Shown: one piece after another, positions 1 to 6,934 of the stretch | Layout: each line of letters opens with the position of its first letter | Position numbering within the stretch: position 1 is the first letter of the stretch | NCBI GenBank assembly: GCA_029239545.1 | Contig: JARBUQ010000045.1 | Coordinates: 1 to 13,984 of the forward strand | Direction of reading: 5' to 3' | Length of the DNA stretch: 13,984 nt | DNA from: Paenibacillus sp. | GTDB lineage: Bacteria > Bacillota > Bacilli > Paenibacillales > NBRC-103111 | Position numbers and translations under genes: made by a program | The notes under the pieces: generated by a model | Seen by the model: the letters and a program-made list of their open reading frames with translations, nothing else | The model's database searches: none | What the model was told of the DNA's origin: nothing

Positions 1-69
1 GAAGTGAATGACGTAGGTCCTAGCGGATGAAATCCAACAATTTTATTCCTAGGAAGGGGGAACCGGAAG

Positions 70-471
70 ATGGAATACTCTACTTTCGGAAGACACGTTG
101 CTGTTGATACTTGGGGAGCCGATTTTGACAAGCTTAACAGCGCAGAATGGTTACAAGCTCAAATGGTAGAGGCTGCAGAGGTGTGCGGAGCGACAGGTTT
201 GTCCGTTCAATCCAAGCAGTTCGAGCCGCAAGGTGCAACGGTTTTGGTATTGCTTTCAGAGAGTCATATCTCGATTCACACGTATCCTGAGAAGGGATTC
301 GCGGCATTGGATTGTTACACTTGCGGGGAAACAGTGGATCCGCAGGCGGCAATCGATTATCTCGTTTCCGTCCTGAAGCCTGAGAAGACGTACGCCAAGA
401 AGTTAATTCGTGGCTTAGGCGAAATGACAGTAGAGACTCCTGTTATTCAACAGGCAGTTCTTGCGAAATAA
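70..471 (+). CDS. speD: S-adenosylmethionine decarboxylase proenzyme
   Basis: This 133-aa protein belongs to the short prokaryotic (class 1B) AdoMet decarboxylases. These supply decarboxylated AdoMet, the aminopropyl donor for spermidine synthesis, and act in the cytosol. The proenzyme cleaves itself at the Glu-Ser bond of the ESHISIHTYPE motif, which converts Ser65 to the pyruvoyl cofactor. His70 and Cys85 fall at the positions of the processing and catalytic His and Cys known from the Thermotoga enzyme, with a constant offset of two. Length is normal for the family. The ATG at 70 follows a GGAAGGGGG tract with suitable spacing. The gene is followed by its own hairpin (512-547), so it looks like a monocistronic unit not functionally tied to the heme genes. 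No spermidine synthase gene is nearby. Confidence 0.95.
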   Translation: MEYSTFGRHVAVDTWGADFDKLNSAEWLQAQMVEAAEVCGATGLSVQSKQFEPQGATVLVLLSESHISIHTYPEKGFAALDCYTCGETVDPQAAIDYLVSVLKPEKTYAKKLIRGLGEMTVETPVIQQAVLAK

Positions 472-511
472 ACGGAAACAAAAGTTCATCTCAGATATAA
501 ATAGCTATTAG

Positions 512-547
512 CGAATGACCATGGAGAAATCCATGGTCATTTGTTTT
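512..547 (+). terminator. Rho-independent terminator after speD
   Basis: A perfect 11-bp inverted repeat has arms at 515-525 and 530-540, closed by a GAAA (GNRA-type) tetraloop and followed by TTGTTTT. It lies 43 nt after the speD stop. An in-frame ATG at 515 that would extend the next gene lies inside this stem, which argues against that start. Confidence 0.8.
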
Positions 548-652
548 GTGTTCGTCCCATACAAATACAAGAACAATGCTTTGAGCCTTTTTAGGCAAAG
601 GCAGCTTCGTTATACTCGCGAGCGGCTGCTCAAAGACGTGGGGGGATATTGG

Positions 653-1192
653 ATGGGGAATCGGACACGAGGTTATCTTAGAAAATTATTCGGTTGGGGT
701 ATTGTAGCGGTATTGATCATTTGGCCTTCGTATTATATTTTGCATAGCTGGAGCAGCTCTGCCGAGAAGCATGATGCCTCCAGGCTGCTGTATCAGGTGG
801 CCCAATTTCAGATGGAGCTGCTGAACAGCTCTCTCACGGAAGGAGCCAAGGCAAAGCGCTCCGAGGAGCTGAATGAGTTGAGACTGGCGGTATATTCGGC
901 CAATTTTACACACGAACGGCTCGTCCTCGCGGAGGGGAAGTCTCTGGTCTCACTCCATTCGTTATCCGAGCTCATTCAATATTTGCTGCGTCTGCAGATC
1001 GGCGGGGAGCGGGCATTGAAACAGGATGAAATCGATACGTTTGTTAAATCAGGCACTCTTTTTAAGGGGTTATTTGAGCAGTATGCCAAGCTCCTGTCGT
1101 CAAGCGGCAAAGTAGTAGGCTCCGCAAATGACAAGGTGAAGAAAGCCGATGAAGAGCTTTACGAATATTTGCGCAAGAAGCTGCAGCCTTAA
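653..1192 (+). CDS. Membrane-anchored hypothetical protein (179 aa)
   Basis: I do not recognise this protein. The reading frame is open from 515, but that first ATG lies within the speD terminator stem. The ATG at 653 is preferred because GGGGGGA at 640-646 sits 6 nt upstream and because it gives a standard membrane topology. The N-terminus is basic (R4, R6, R10, K11), followed by one hydrophobic segment at about residues 12-30. Residues 31-179 are then predicted outside the membrane: polar, mostly helical-looking, with Leu- and charge-rich stretches near 45-95 and 100-175, and no cysteines or catalytic motif visible. It sits directly upstream of the hemA promoter, the place held by the uncharacterised ysxD gene in Bacillus subtilis (remembered gene order; homology not tested). 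A role in heme metabolism cannot be claimed. It is probably a real gene, given normal codon use and a good ribosome site. Confidence 0.75.
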   Translation: MGNRTRGYLRKLFGWGIVAVLIIWPSYYILHSWSSSAEKHDASRLLYQVAQFQMELLNSSLTEGAKAKRSEELNELRLAVYSANFTHERLVLAEGKSLVSLHSLSELIQYLLRLQIGGERALKQDEIDTFVKSGTLFKGLFEQYAKLLSSSGKVVGSANDKVKKADEELYEYLRKKLQP

Positions 1193-1245
1193 ATTCCCCA
1201 AGCCGTATATCGATTTCTGCGTTCGAACATACTATTGAAAGGATG

Positions 1246-1258
1246 ATGAACGGTTCAT
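1246..1258. promoter_or_regulatory. Inverted repeat upstream of hemA (candidate operator)
   Basis: A perfect 6-1-6 dyad, ATGAAC-G-GTTCAT, lies upstream of the hemA promoter. A further TTCATA copy at 1265-1270 repeats the one at 1254-1259 with an 11-bp offset, about one helical turn. If transcription starts near 1314, the dyad is centred near -62, a position typical of upstream activators. It does not match the PerR or Fur consensus. The regulator is unknown. Confidence 0.4.
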
Positions 1259-1298
1259 AATTTATTCATACTTTCTCGGCACTACCTTTGTCGTATTA

Positions 1299-1307
1299 TG
1301 TTATAAT
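1299..1307 (+). promoter_or_regulatory. Extended -10 promoter of the hemA operon
   Basis: The sequence TGTTATAAT is a perfect TGnTATAAT extended -10 element, 47 nt before the hemA ATG. No good -35 hexamer is present at the usual 16-18 bp spacing, which is typical of extended -10 or activator-assisted sigma-A promoters. The 5' leader would be about 40 nt, with GGTGAG as the ribosome site 5 nt before hemA. Confidence 0.65.
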
Positions 1308-1353
1308 GAATCTTGAATTTGAAAGTAACGGAATGAAAGGCTGGTGAGAAACG

Positions 1354-2793
1354 ATGCACATGATTGTTGTCGGATTGAATTATCGGACAGCCCCCGTTGA
1401 GATTCGGGAGAAGTTTGCTTTTGCCGAACATGAGCTGGCGAAGGCTCTGCAGCAGCTCAAAGAGACGAAGAGCATTCTTGAGTGTGTGATCGTGAGCACT
1501 TGTAATCGCACTGAAATATATGCGGTTGTCGATCGGCTCTATATGTGCGGATATTATATTCGCAGTTATCTGGAACGATGGTTTGGTATCCCGCGCGAAT
1601 ACATGAAAGACTATTTGTATATGTACGAGGATCGTCCGGTCATCGAGCATTTGTTCAAGGTAACCTGTGGTTTGGATTCAATGGTCATTGGGGAAACACA
1701 GATTCTGGGACAAGTTCGCGATGCCTTCCTGAAGGCTCAGGAGGAGAAAGCAACAGGCTCCTTGTTCAATATGCTGTTCAAGCAAGCCGTAACCTTAGCC
1801 AAACGTGCTCATTCGGAAACGGCGATTGGTGACAATCCTGTTTCCGTCAGTTATGCCGCAGTTGAGCTTGGGAAACGGATTTTCGGCAATTTCAAGAAGA
1901 AGACTGTACTTATTGTCGGTGCCGGGAAGATGAGTGAGCTGACCTTGAAGCATCTGGCCGGACAAGGCGCAGATCGAGTGTTAGTAGCCAACCGGACGAT
2001 TGCCAAGGCGGAGGAGCTGGCCAGCAAGATCAATGGCAAGGCTATACCGATGGAGCGTATGTTGGATGAGATGAAACATGTGGATGTGGTCATTAGCTCC
2101 ACGGGCGCTGCGGATTATGTGTTAGTGAAGCAGCAGATTCAGCGAGTGATGAGCCTGCGTAAATCCCGTCCCCTGTTTATGATAGATATTGCAGTGCCGC
2201 GAGACCTCGACCCGGACATTGCCAAGGTCCCAAATGTTTACTTATACGACATTGATGATTTGGAGCTTATTGTGGAAACGAACTTAACGGAACGTCGCAA
2301 GGAAGCAGATAAAATCGAGTTGATGATTGAGGCTGAGATCGCTTCTTTCGAGCAATGGTACAAGCTGTTGGGAGTAGGTCCGGTCATTCATGCGCTTCAG
2401 GAGAAGGCTAATGCCATTCATCAGGAAACGATGGAGAACTTGCTGCTGAAGCTGACGGATCTGGACGAACGCGAAGCGAAGCTCATCCGCAAGCTGACCA
2501 AGAGCATGATGAATCAGATGATGCGGGATCCGATCCTGAGAATTAAGGAGCTTGCCGGAGAACGCAACGGAGAGCAAGCGCTGAATCTGTTTACTGATTT
2601 GTTCGCCCTCGAGCCTGAGCAGGCTGCGGAAGCGGTGAAGGGCAAAGCAGAGAATGTAAGAGTCACTGCCGAACAGACCCGCAAAACTGGGGAAACAGTC
2701 AGGGAAGAAGGACTGTATGCCGTCGGAAGCAAACAGCAGGAACGTACGCCGATGCTGAATTTGGCTGCTGGCGAGATGCTTGCAGGAACTTAA
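1354..2793 (+). CDS. hemA: Glutamyl-tRNA reductase
   Basis: The product catalyses the NADPH-dependent reduction of glutamyl-tRNA(Glu) to glutamate-1-semialdehyde, the committed and usually regulated step of the C5 pathway. The N-terminal catalytic domain carries the nucleophile Cys50 in STCNRTEIY and the conserved His99. The NADPH-binding domain shows GAGKM at 189-193 and ANRT near 212-215, and the C-terminal helical dimerisation region covers about 320-419. At 479 aa it is longer than most homologues: about 60 residues after the conserved NLFTDLFAL segment form a polar, low-complexity tail. The start at 1354 has GGTGAG 5 nt upstream; a second ATG two codons later is possible. It is the first gene of the hem operon. 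Its 3' end lies 31 nt before the preferred hemX start, with an alternative hemX TTG start overlapping it. Confidence 0.97.
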   Translation: MHMIVVGLNYRTAPVEIREKFAFAEHELAKALQQLKETKSILECVIVSTCNRTEIYAVVDRLYMCGYYIRSYLERWFGIPREYMKDYLYMYEDRPVIEHLFKVTCGLDSMVIGETQILGQVRDAFLKAQEEKATGSLFNMLFKQAVTLAKRAHSETAIGDNPVSVSYAAVELGKRIFGNFKKKTVLIVGAGKMSELTLKHLAGQGADRVLVANRTIAKAEELASKINGKAIPMERMLDEMKHVDVVISSTGAADYVLVKQQIQRVMSLRKSRPLFMIDIAVPRDLDPDIAKVPNVYLYDIDDLELIVETNLTERRKEADKIELMIEAEIASFEQWYKLLGVGPVIHALQEKANAIHQETMENLLLKLTDLDEREAKLIRKLTKSMMNQMMRDPILRIKELAGERNGEQALNLFTDLFALEPEQAAEAVKGKAENVRVTAEQTRKTGETVREEGLYAVGSKQQERTPMLNLAAGEMLAGT

Positions 2794-2824
2794 TTACCCG
2801 GCCATAGGAAGCAGGGAGCTAGCA

Positions 2825-3655
2825 ATGGTCACCAAAACCTGGATGTATGACGCAATCCTTTATTTATATGCCCTGAGCCTGTTGTTTTACTTTTCCGCTG
2901 CCGTCGGGCCTAAGCGGAATGCAAAGCGCATGGGAACAGGGCTGCTTTCTTTTGTATGGCTGATGCAGGCACTCTACATGGCCTATAGAATGTACGTGCT
3001 AGATTACGTGCCGGTCCTAACCTTGTTCGAGACGTTGTTTTTATGTGTGTGGCTGCTTGTATCGGTAACGCTGCTGATGAGCTGGTTCATGCGGATGGAT
3101 ATGATCGTATTCCTCGTTAACCTGGTTGGATTTACTATATTAGCGGTGAATTTATTCAGTGATCCTAAGAATTCACCCGGGCCGACTCAATGGGAAGCCC
3201 AGGATCATCTGCTGTTTGTTCACATTACCCTTGCTATTAGCAGTTATGTTGCTTTTTTGTTCGCTGCTGTTTTCTCGGTGATGTATCTCTATATGCACAG
3301 GCAGCTCAAGGAGAAGCAATGGTCCAAGCTGCTTACCAGATTCCCTAGTCTGGATACGATTGAATATTATACCTTTCGTTCGGTGCTGATTGGCACACCA
3401 TTATTAATTCTGTCCCTGGTGTTAGGTTTGGTGAAGGTAGGACTTGAAGGGGACAGTTATCATTTTCTTGATTCCAAAGTACTTCTAACCTTTTTTATTA
3501 TGATGGCATACGTATTTTATTTGGTCCAGAGAGCCTCCGGCAGACAGCCGGGCTACAAATTGGCATTTTGGAATTTAGGTGCATTTGCTCTGGTCGTTAT
3601 GAACTATATCGGTTCGAATCTTCTATCCCGTTTTCATCAATGGAATTGGATGTGA
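2825..3655 (+). CDS. hemX: HemX, CcsA/ResC-like membrane protein
   Basis: This 276-aa integral membrane protein of the cytochrome c assembly (CcsA/ResC) superfamily has eight hydrophobic segments, near residues 9-27, 38-55, 67-87, 92-110, 131-155, 184-205, 218-236 and 247-265. His133 at the start of the fifth segment is a candidate heme ligand by analogy with CcsA. The tryptophan-rich WGxxWxWD signature of true cytochrome c synthetases is not visible, consistent with HemX rather than CcsA. In Bacillus subtilis HemX lowers the cellular amount of HemA, and its place right after hemA fits the same role here. The frame is open from a TTG at 2780 that overlaps hemA. The ATG at 2825 is chosen because AGGGAG (2813-2818) is 6 nt upstream. 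Confidence 0.88.
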   Translation: MVTKTWMYDAILYLYALSLLFYFSAAVGPKRNAKRMGTGLLSFVWLMQALYMAYRMYVLDYVPVLTLFETLFLCVWLLVSVTLLMSWFMRMDMIVFLVNLVGFTILAVNLFSDPKNSPGPTQWEAQDHLLFVHITLAISSYVAFLFAAVFSVMYLYMHRQLKEKQWSKLLTRFPSLDTIEYYTFRSVLIGTPLLILSLVLGLVKVGLEGDSYHFLDSKVLLTFFIMMAYVFYLVQRASGRQPGYKLAFWNLGAFALVVMNYIGSNLLSRFHQWNWM

Positions 3656-3660
3656 GGCAG

Positions 3661-4329
3661 ATGGTTTATTCTCCTGTACTGCCTCTTCTTGTGCGCATGG
3701 AGGGCAGAAGCTGTCTCGTAGTAGGGGGCGGTAAAGTAGCTGAACGCAAAATAAGCTCCTTGCTCGAGGTCGGGGCCCATATTACGGTAGTAAGTCCTGT
3801 ATGCACGGAGTTGATCATGAGTTGGGCGCAGGGCGGCAGGGTGACCCTCCGGCATCGGGAATATGAAGCTGGAGATCATGGTGAAGCTTTTCTGGTTATT
3901 GCGGCCACTGATCAGCCTGATGTGAATGCGAACGTGATCAGGGAGGCGGACACACGAGGACAGCTCGTTAATGCCGTATCTGAACCTGAGCGTGGCTCTG
4001 TCATACTACCTGCTGTTCTGCGGCGCGGGCGGCTTGTGGTGGCCGTGTCGACGGCTGGGGCTAGTCCTGCAGCTGCCGTTGCGATACGCAACCGCATAGA
4101 TCAGTTGCTTGCCCATGATGCCGAGGAGCTGCTGGATTTCATGGAATGGTTTCGAAGCGAAGCCAAAGCGAGGGTGTCTGACGGAGTGCTGCGCAGACAG
4201 CTGTTGAAGCAGCTAGTGAATGACGATACCTTCTCAAAGTTGTCAGAAGCGGATGGATGGCAGAGCTTCAAGCAAGAGATGCTTCATCAACTGGAGGAAG
4301 CTGAACGAGCTTGCGCCAGCAGCAATTAA
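3661..4329 (+). CDS. sirC: Precorrin-2 dehydrogenase (SirC / CysG N-terminal type)
   Basis: The product is an NAD-dependent oxidase of precorrin-2 to sirohydrochlorin, in the siroheme and cobalamin branch. The 222-aa protein has the Rossmann motif VVGGGKVAERK (20-30), VVSP (43-46), AATDQPDVN (81-89) and the STAGASP loop (130-136), in the order found in CysG N-terminal, Met8 and SirC proteins. The residue that aligns with the essential Asp of CysG (Asp104) and Met8p appears to be Ser107 (context NAVSEP instead of NVVDAP), so ferrochelatase activity is doubtful. The ATG at 3661 is 5 nt after the hemX stop, with GAGG (3654-3657) just upstream. An earlier ATG at 3640 lacks a ribosome site. Placement inside the hem operon before the CobA-HemD fusion links both branch enzymes in one transcript. 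Confidence 0.88.
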   Translation: MVYSPVLPLLVRMEGRSCLVVGGGKVAERKISSLLEVGAHITVVSPVCTELIMSWAQGGRVTLRHREYEAGDHGEAFLVIAATDQPDVNANVIREADTRGQLVNAVSEPERGSVILPAVLRRGRLVVAVSTAGASPAAAVAIRNRIDQLLAHDAEELLDFMEWFRSEAKARVSDGVLRRQLLKQLVNDDTFSKLSEADGWQSFKQEMLHQLEEAERACASSN

Positions 4330-4366
4330 CATTTAATACAAGCTTGCTATAGATGGAGGGATAGTC

Positions 4367-5323
4367 ATGCGTAAAGTTATTGTAGGGACGCGTCAGAGTG
4401 CGTTGGCGCTTACCCAAACCGGTCAAATAATAGAGCAGCTCAAGCAATCGGCTGAACAGCATGGCATCGCCTGTGAATTCGAGATCAAGAAGATTGTTAC
4501 GAAGGGTGACATCATTCTGGATGTCACCTTATCCAAGGTGGGCGGCAAAGGTTTGTTCGTGAAGGAGATCGAGCAAGCCCTTCTTGATGGAGAAATCGAC
4601 ATGGCGGTACACAGCATGAAGGACATGCCTTGGGAGCGACAGGACGGGCTGATTATAGGTGCGACACCGGAGCGGGTCGATCCCCGGGATTGTTTGATCA
4701 CCCGGGGTGGAGTGTCGCTGAGCGAGCTTCCGCAAGGAGCAAAGCTCGGCACAAGCAGCCTGCGCCGTGCGGCGCAGATGAAGGCGTATCGGCCCGATCT
4801 TCAGATCGAGTCGATACGGGGCAATATTGATTCGCGGCTGCGCAAGCTCGAAACCGAAGGCTTCGATGCGATCATGCTGGCCGCCGCCGGTCTTCACCGG
4901 ATGGGCTGGGCCGACCGCATCGTTCAATACGTGCCGGCCGATGTGTGCATCCCGGCCGTCGGACAGGGCGCCCTCGGCATCGAATGCCGCGAGGGCGACC
5001 GCTTCATGATCGATCTGCTCGGCACGATCGATCACGCGGCTACGGCGCTCGCTGTGCGAGCAGAGCGCCGCTTCCTGGGGCGCCTGAACGGGGGATGTCA
5101 GATCCCCCTTGGCGCCTACGCCGTCGTGCAGCAGCCGGAAGGCGGCCGCACGGACTCCCCGTCATCGCGTATCGAGATGACGGGCATGGTGGGCTCCCCG
5201 GATGGGCGGGAGCTGTTGAAAGAATATGTTCAGGGCTATGATCCCGATGAACTGGGCGACCAGCTCGCGGCGAAGCTGCTTGAACAAGGCGCAGAACGGA
5301 TATTGGCTGAGCTGAGAGGATGA
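4367..5323 (+). CDS. hemC: Porphobilinogen deaminase (hydroxymethylbilane synthase)
   Basis: The enzyme polymerises four porphobilinogen molecules into hydroxymethylbilane in the cytosol. The 318-aa protein starts with the typical VIVGTRQSALALTQT segment. It shows VHSMKDMP with catalytic Asp86, the GTSSLRRAAQ segment (128-137), and Cys244 in LNGGCQIPLGAY, which carries the dipyrromethane cofactor. A Pro/Ser/Gly-rich insert at about 256-268 lengthens the C-terminal domain slightly. GGAGGG (4355-4360) is 6 nt before the ATG, and 37 nt separate it from sirC. Its stop overlaps the next start (ATGA), so the two are translationally coupled. The second half is markedly richer in G+C than its neighbours (hand counts of 41/60 for 4861-4920 and 39/60 for 4981-5040). 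Confidence 0.97.
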   Translation: MRKVIVGTRQSALALTQTGQIIEQLKQSAEQHGIACEFEIKKIVTKGDIILDVTLSKVGGKGLFVKEIEQALLDGEIDMAVHSMKDMPWERQDGLIIGATPERVDPRDCLITRGGVSLSELPQGAKLGTSSLRRAAQMKAYRPDLQIESIRGNIDSRLRKLETEGFDAIMLAAAGLHRMGWADRIVQYVPADVCIPAVGQGALGIECREGDRFMIDLLGTIDHAATALAVRAERRFLGRLNGGCQIPLGAYAVVQQPEGGRTDSPSSRIEMTGMVGSPDGRELLKEYVQGYDPDELGDQLAAKLLEQGAERILAELRG

Positions 5324-6861
5324 ATTCACCCATGCAACGGGGAATAGTATATTTGGTCGGAGCCGGTCCCGGAGATCCGAAGCTTATCACGATAAGAGGC
5401 AAGGAAGCGATCGAACGGGCGGATGTAGTCGTCTATGATCGGCTGGCCAATCCAAGTCTGCTGCGTCACATGAAAGAGGGAGCAGAGAAAATATTCGTCG
5501 GGAAGCTGCCCGATAAGCATATTCTAAAGCAAGGCGAGATCAACCAGCTCCTTGTCGATCTCGCCCTGCAGGGCAAGAGGGTGACGCGGCTGAAGGGCGG
5601 TGATCCCAGTGTGTTTGGACGAGTTGGAGAGGAAGCTGAATTACTGGCAGAGTACGACATTCCTTTTGAAATTATACCCGGGATTACATCAGCCATCGCC
5701 GTTCCTATGTATGCTGGAATTCCGGTAACCCATAGAGATTTCACATCATCGTTCGCTATTATAACCGGCCATGAATATCCGAATAAAACCTATGCCAACG
5801 TTCACTGGGAGAAGGTAGCTACAGCAGTAGGCACACTCGTGTTTCTGATGGGCGTTGCGAATATTGAATCGATTTGCGAGCGGTTAATCCATTTTGGCAA
5901 ATCTCCGGCTACTCCTGCAGCTGTCATTCGCAAGGGCACTTGGATGGAGCAAGCAACACTTACAGGAACATTAGAAACGATAGCCGGTAAGGTGAAGGAA
6001 GCTGGACTAGAGTCGCCTGCTATTATTATTGTCGGAGAAGTGGTTGAGCTGCGTGAGAAAATTGCCTGGTTCGAGAAACGGCCTCTATTCGGCAAACGGA
6101 TTCTAGTAACAAGAGCCAGGGAGCAGGCAAGCGAGCTGGTTAGAAGTATTGAGGAGTTAGGTGGAGAGGCTATCGAATTCCCAGTTATTCGATGCCAGCC
6201 GCCCAGCAGTGAGGAAGCACGCTTGCAGCTTGCTCAAGCTATGTCGAAGCTTAGTACGTTCAACTGGGTATTGTTTACAAGTGTGAACGGGGTGGATTAT
6301 TTCTTCCGTCATCTGATAGAGCAAGGTCTCGATATTCGCACACTGAGCGGTGCACAGATCGCGGCAGTAGGCCCGAAGACACAAGAGGCTCTTCGTCAAC
6401 GAGGCTTGACCACTGTACCTATACCAACGGATTATCAAGCAGAAGGCTTGGCAGACTCATTGGCTCCTTATCTGAAGCCGGGACAGCATGTCTTAATCCC
6501 TTCCGGTGACTTGGCAAGAGACGTATTGCCTGAGCGTCTGACAGAGCTTGGGTTGCATGTGACCCGGGTCCATACCTATGAGACCGTGTTGTCTACTGAA
6601 TATGGAGAAGAGGCGCTGGAGCATCTTCGCGAAGGCAGTATTCATGCTGTGACCTTCACCAGCTCATCGACAGTAACGAATCTGCTGTTGGCTCTTAAGC
6701 AATTGGGCGAGGAGCATCCAGTGAACCTGATTAATTCAACTGAAGTTACTTGCATTGGACCCATTACCGCGAAGACGGCTGAGGATGCTGGGATAAAGGT
6801 GCATCGCACGGCCGAGCAAGCAACGGTAGCTTCTATGATTGAAGGGCTGCAGCAGCCATAG
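5320..6861 (+). CDS. cobA/hemD: Uroporphyrinogen-III C-methyltransferase / uroporphyrinogen-III synthase fusion
   Basis: This 513-aa two-domain enzyme acts on both sides of uroporphyrinogen III. Residues 8-245 are the CobA (SUMT) domain, which methylates uroporphyrinogen III to precorrin-2 using AdoMet. It shows GAGPGDP (14-20), RLKGGDPSVFGR (90-101), IIPGITSA (118-125) and FLMGVAN (175-181). Residues 256-513 are the HemD domain, which cyclises hydroxymethylbilane. It shows the KRILVTRA start (259-266), FTSVNGVDYFF and AAVGPKTQEAL, with weak overall conservation as usual for HemD. The start overlaps the hemC stop by 4 nt; a second in-frame ATG at 5332 is possible and the ribosome site does not decide between them. 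This fusion is known in several Bacillota. It puts the heme/siroheme branch point in one polypeptide, and the gene replaces the separate hemD of Bacillus. Confidence 0.95.
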   Translation: MNSPMQRGIVYLVGAGPGDPKLITIRGKEAIERADVVVYDRLANPSLLRHMKEGAEKIFVGKLPDKHILKQGEINQLLVDLALQGKRVTRLKGGDPSVFGRVGEEAELLAEYDIPFEIIPGITSAIAVPMYAGIPVTHRDFTSSFAIITGHEYPNKTYANVHWEKVATAVGTLVFLMGVANIESICERLIHFGKSPATPAAVIRKGTWMEQATLTGTLETIAGKVKEAGLESPAIIIVGEVVELREKIAWFEKRPLFGKRILVTRAREQASELVRSIEELGGEAIEFPVIRCQPPSSEEARLQLAQAMSKLSTFNWVLFTSVNGVDYFFRHLIEQGLDIRTLSGAQIAAVGPKTQEALRQRGLTTVPIPTDYQAEGLADSLAPYLKPGQHVLIPSGDLARDVLPERLTELGLHVTRVHTYETVLSTEYGEEALEHLREGSIHAVTFTSSSTVTNLLLALKQLGEEHPVNLINSTEVTCIGPITAKTAEDAGIKVHRTAEQATVASMIEGLQQP

Positions 6862-6934
6862 TAAGCCGGAAGCGGCAGTCAATTATTTAATATATTTGTA
6901 TGCAGACCTCAACTATGTCAGGAGGATGTTCACA

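Noticed and set aside
515..652. N-terminal extension of the hypothetical protein to the ATG at 515.
   Set aside because: That start lies in the speD terminator stem and has no ribosome site. The start at 653 has a good one.
1293..1308. A PerR or Fur box at the hemA promoter (ATTAT-GTT-ATAAT).
   Set aside because: Only one half matches the TTATAATnATTATAA consensus in any register. The symmetry comes mainly from the -10 box itself.
2780..2824. TTG start of hemX overlapping hemA.
   Set aside because: The extra residues are polar and not typical of HemX, and the ATG at 2825 has a well-spaced AGGGAG.
4529..5035. A 168-codon reverse frame inside hemC, and similar long frames on both strands there.
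   Set aside because: These are shadow frames produced by the GC-rich codons of hemC, and the forward gene has all family motifs.
6862..6934. A possible internal promoter in the AT-rich gap before hemB.
   Set aside because: TA-rich sequence is present but no -35/-10 pair with proper spacing could be made.
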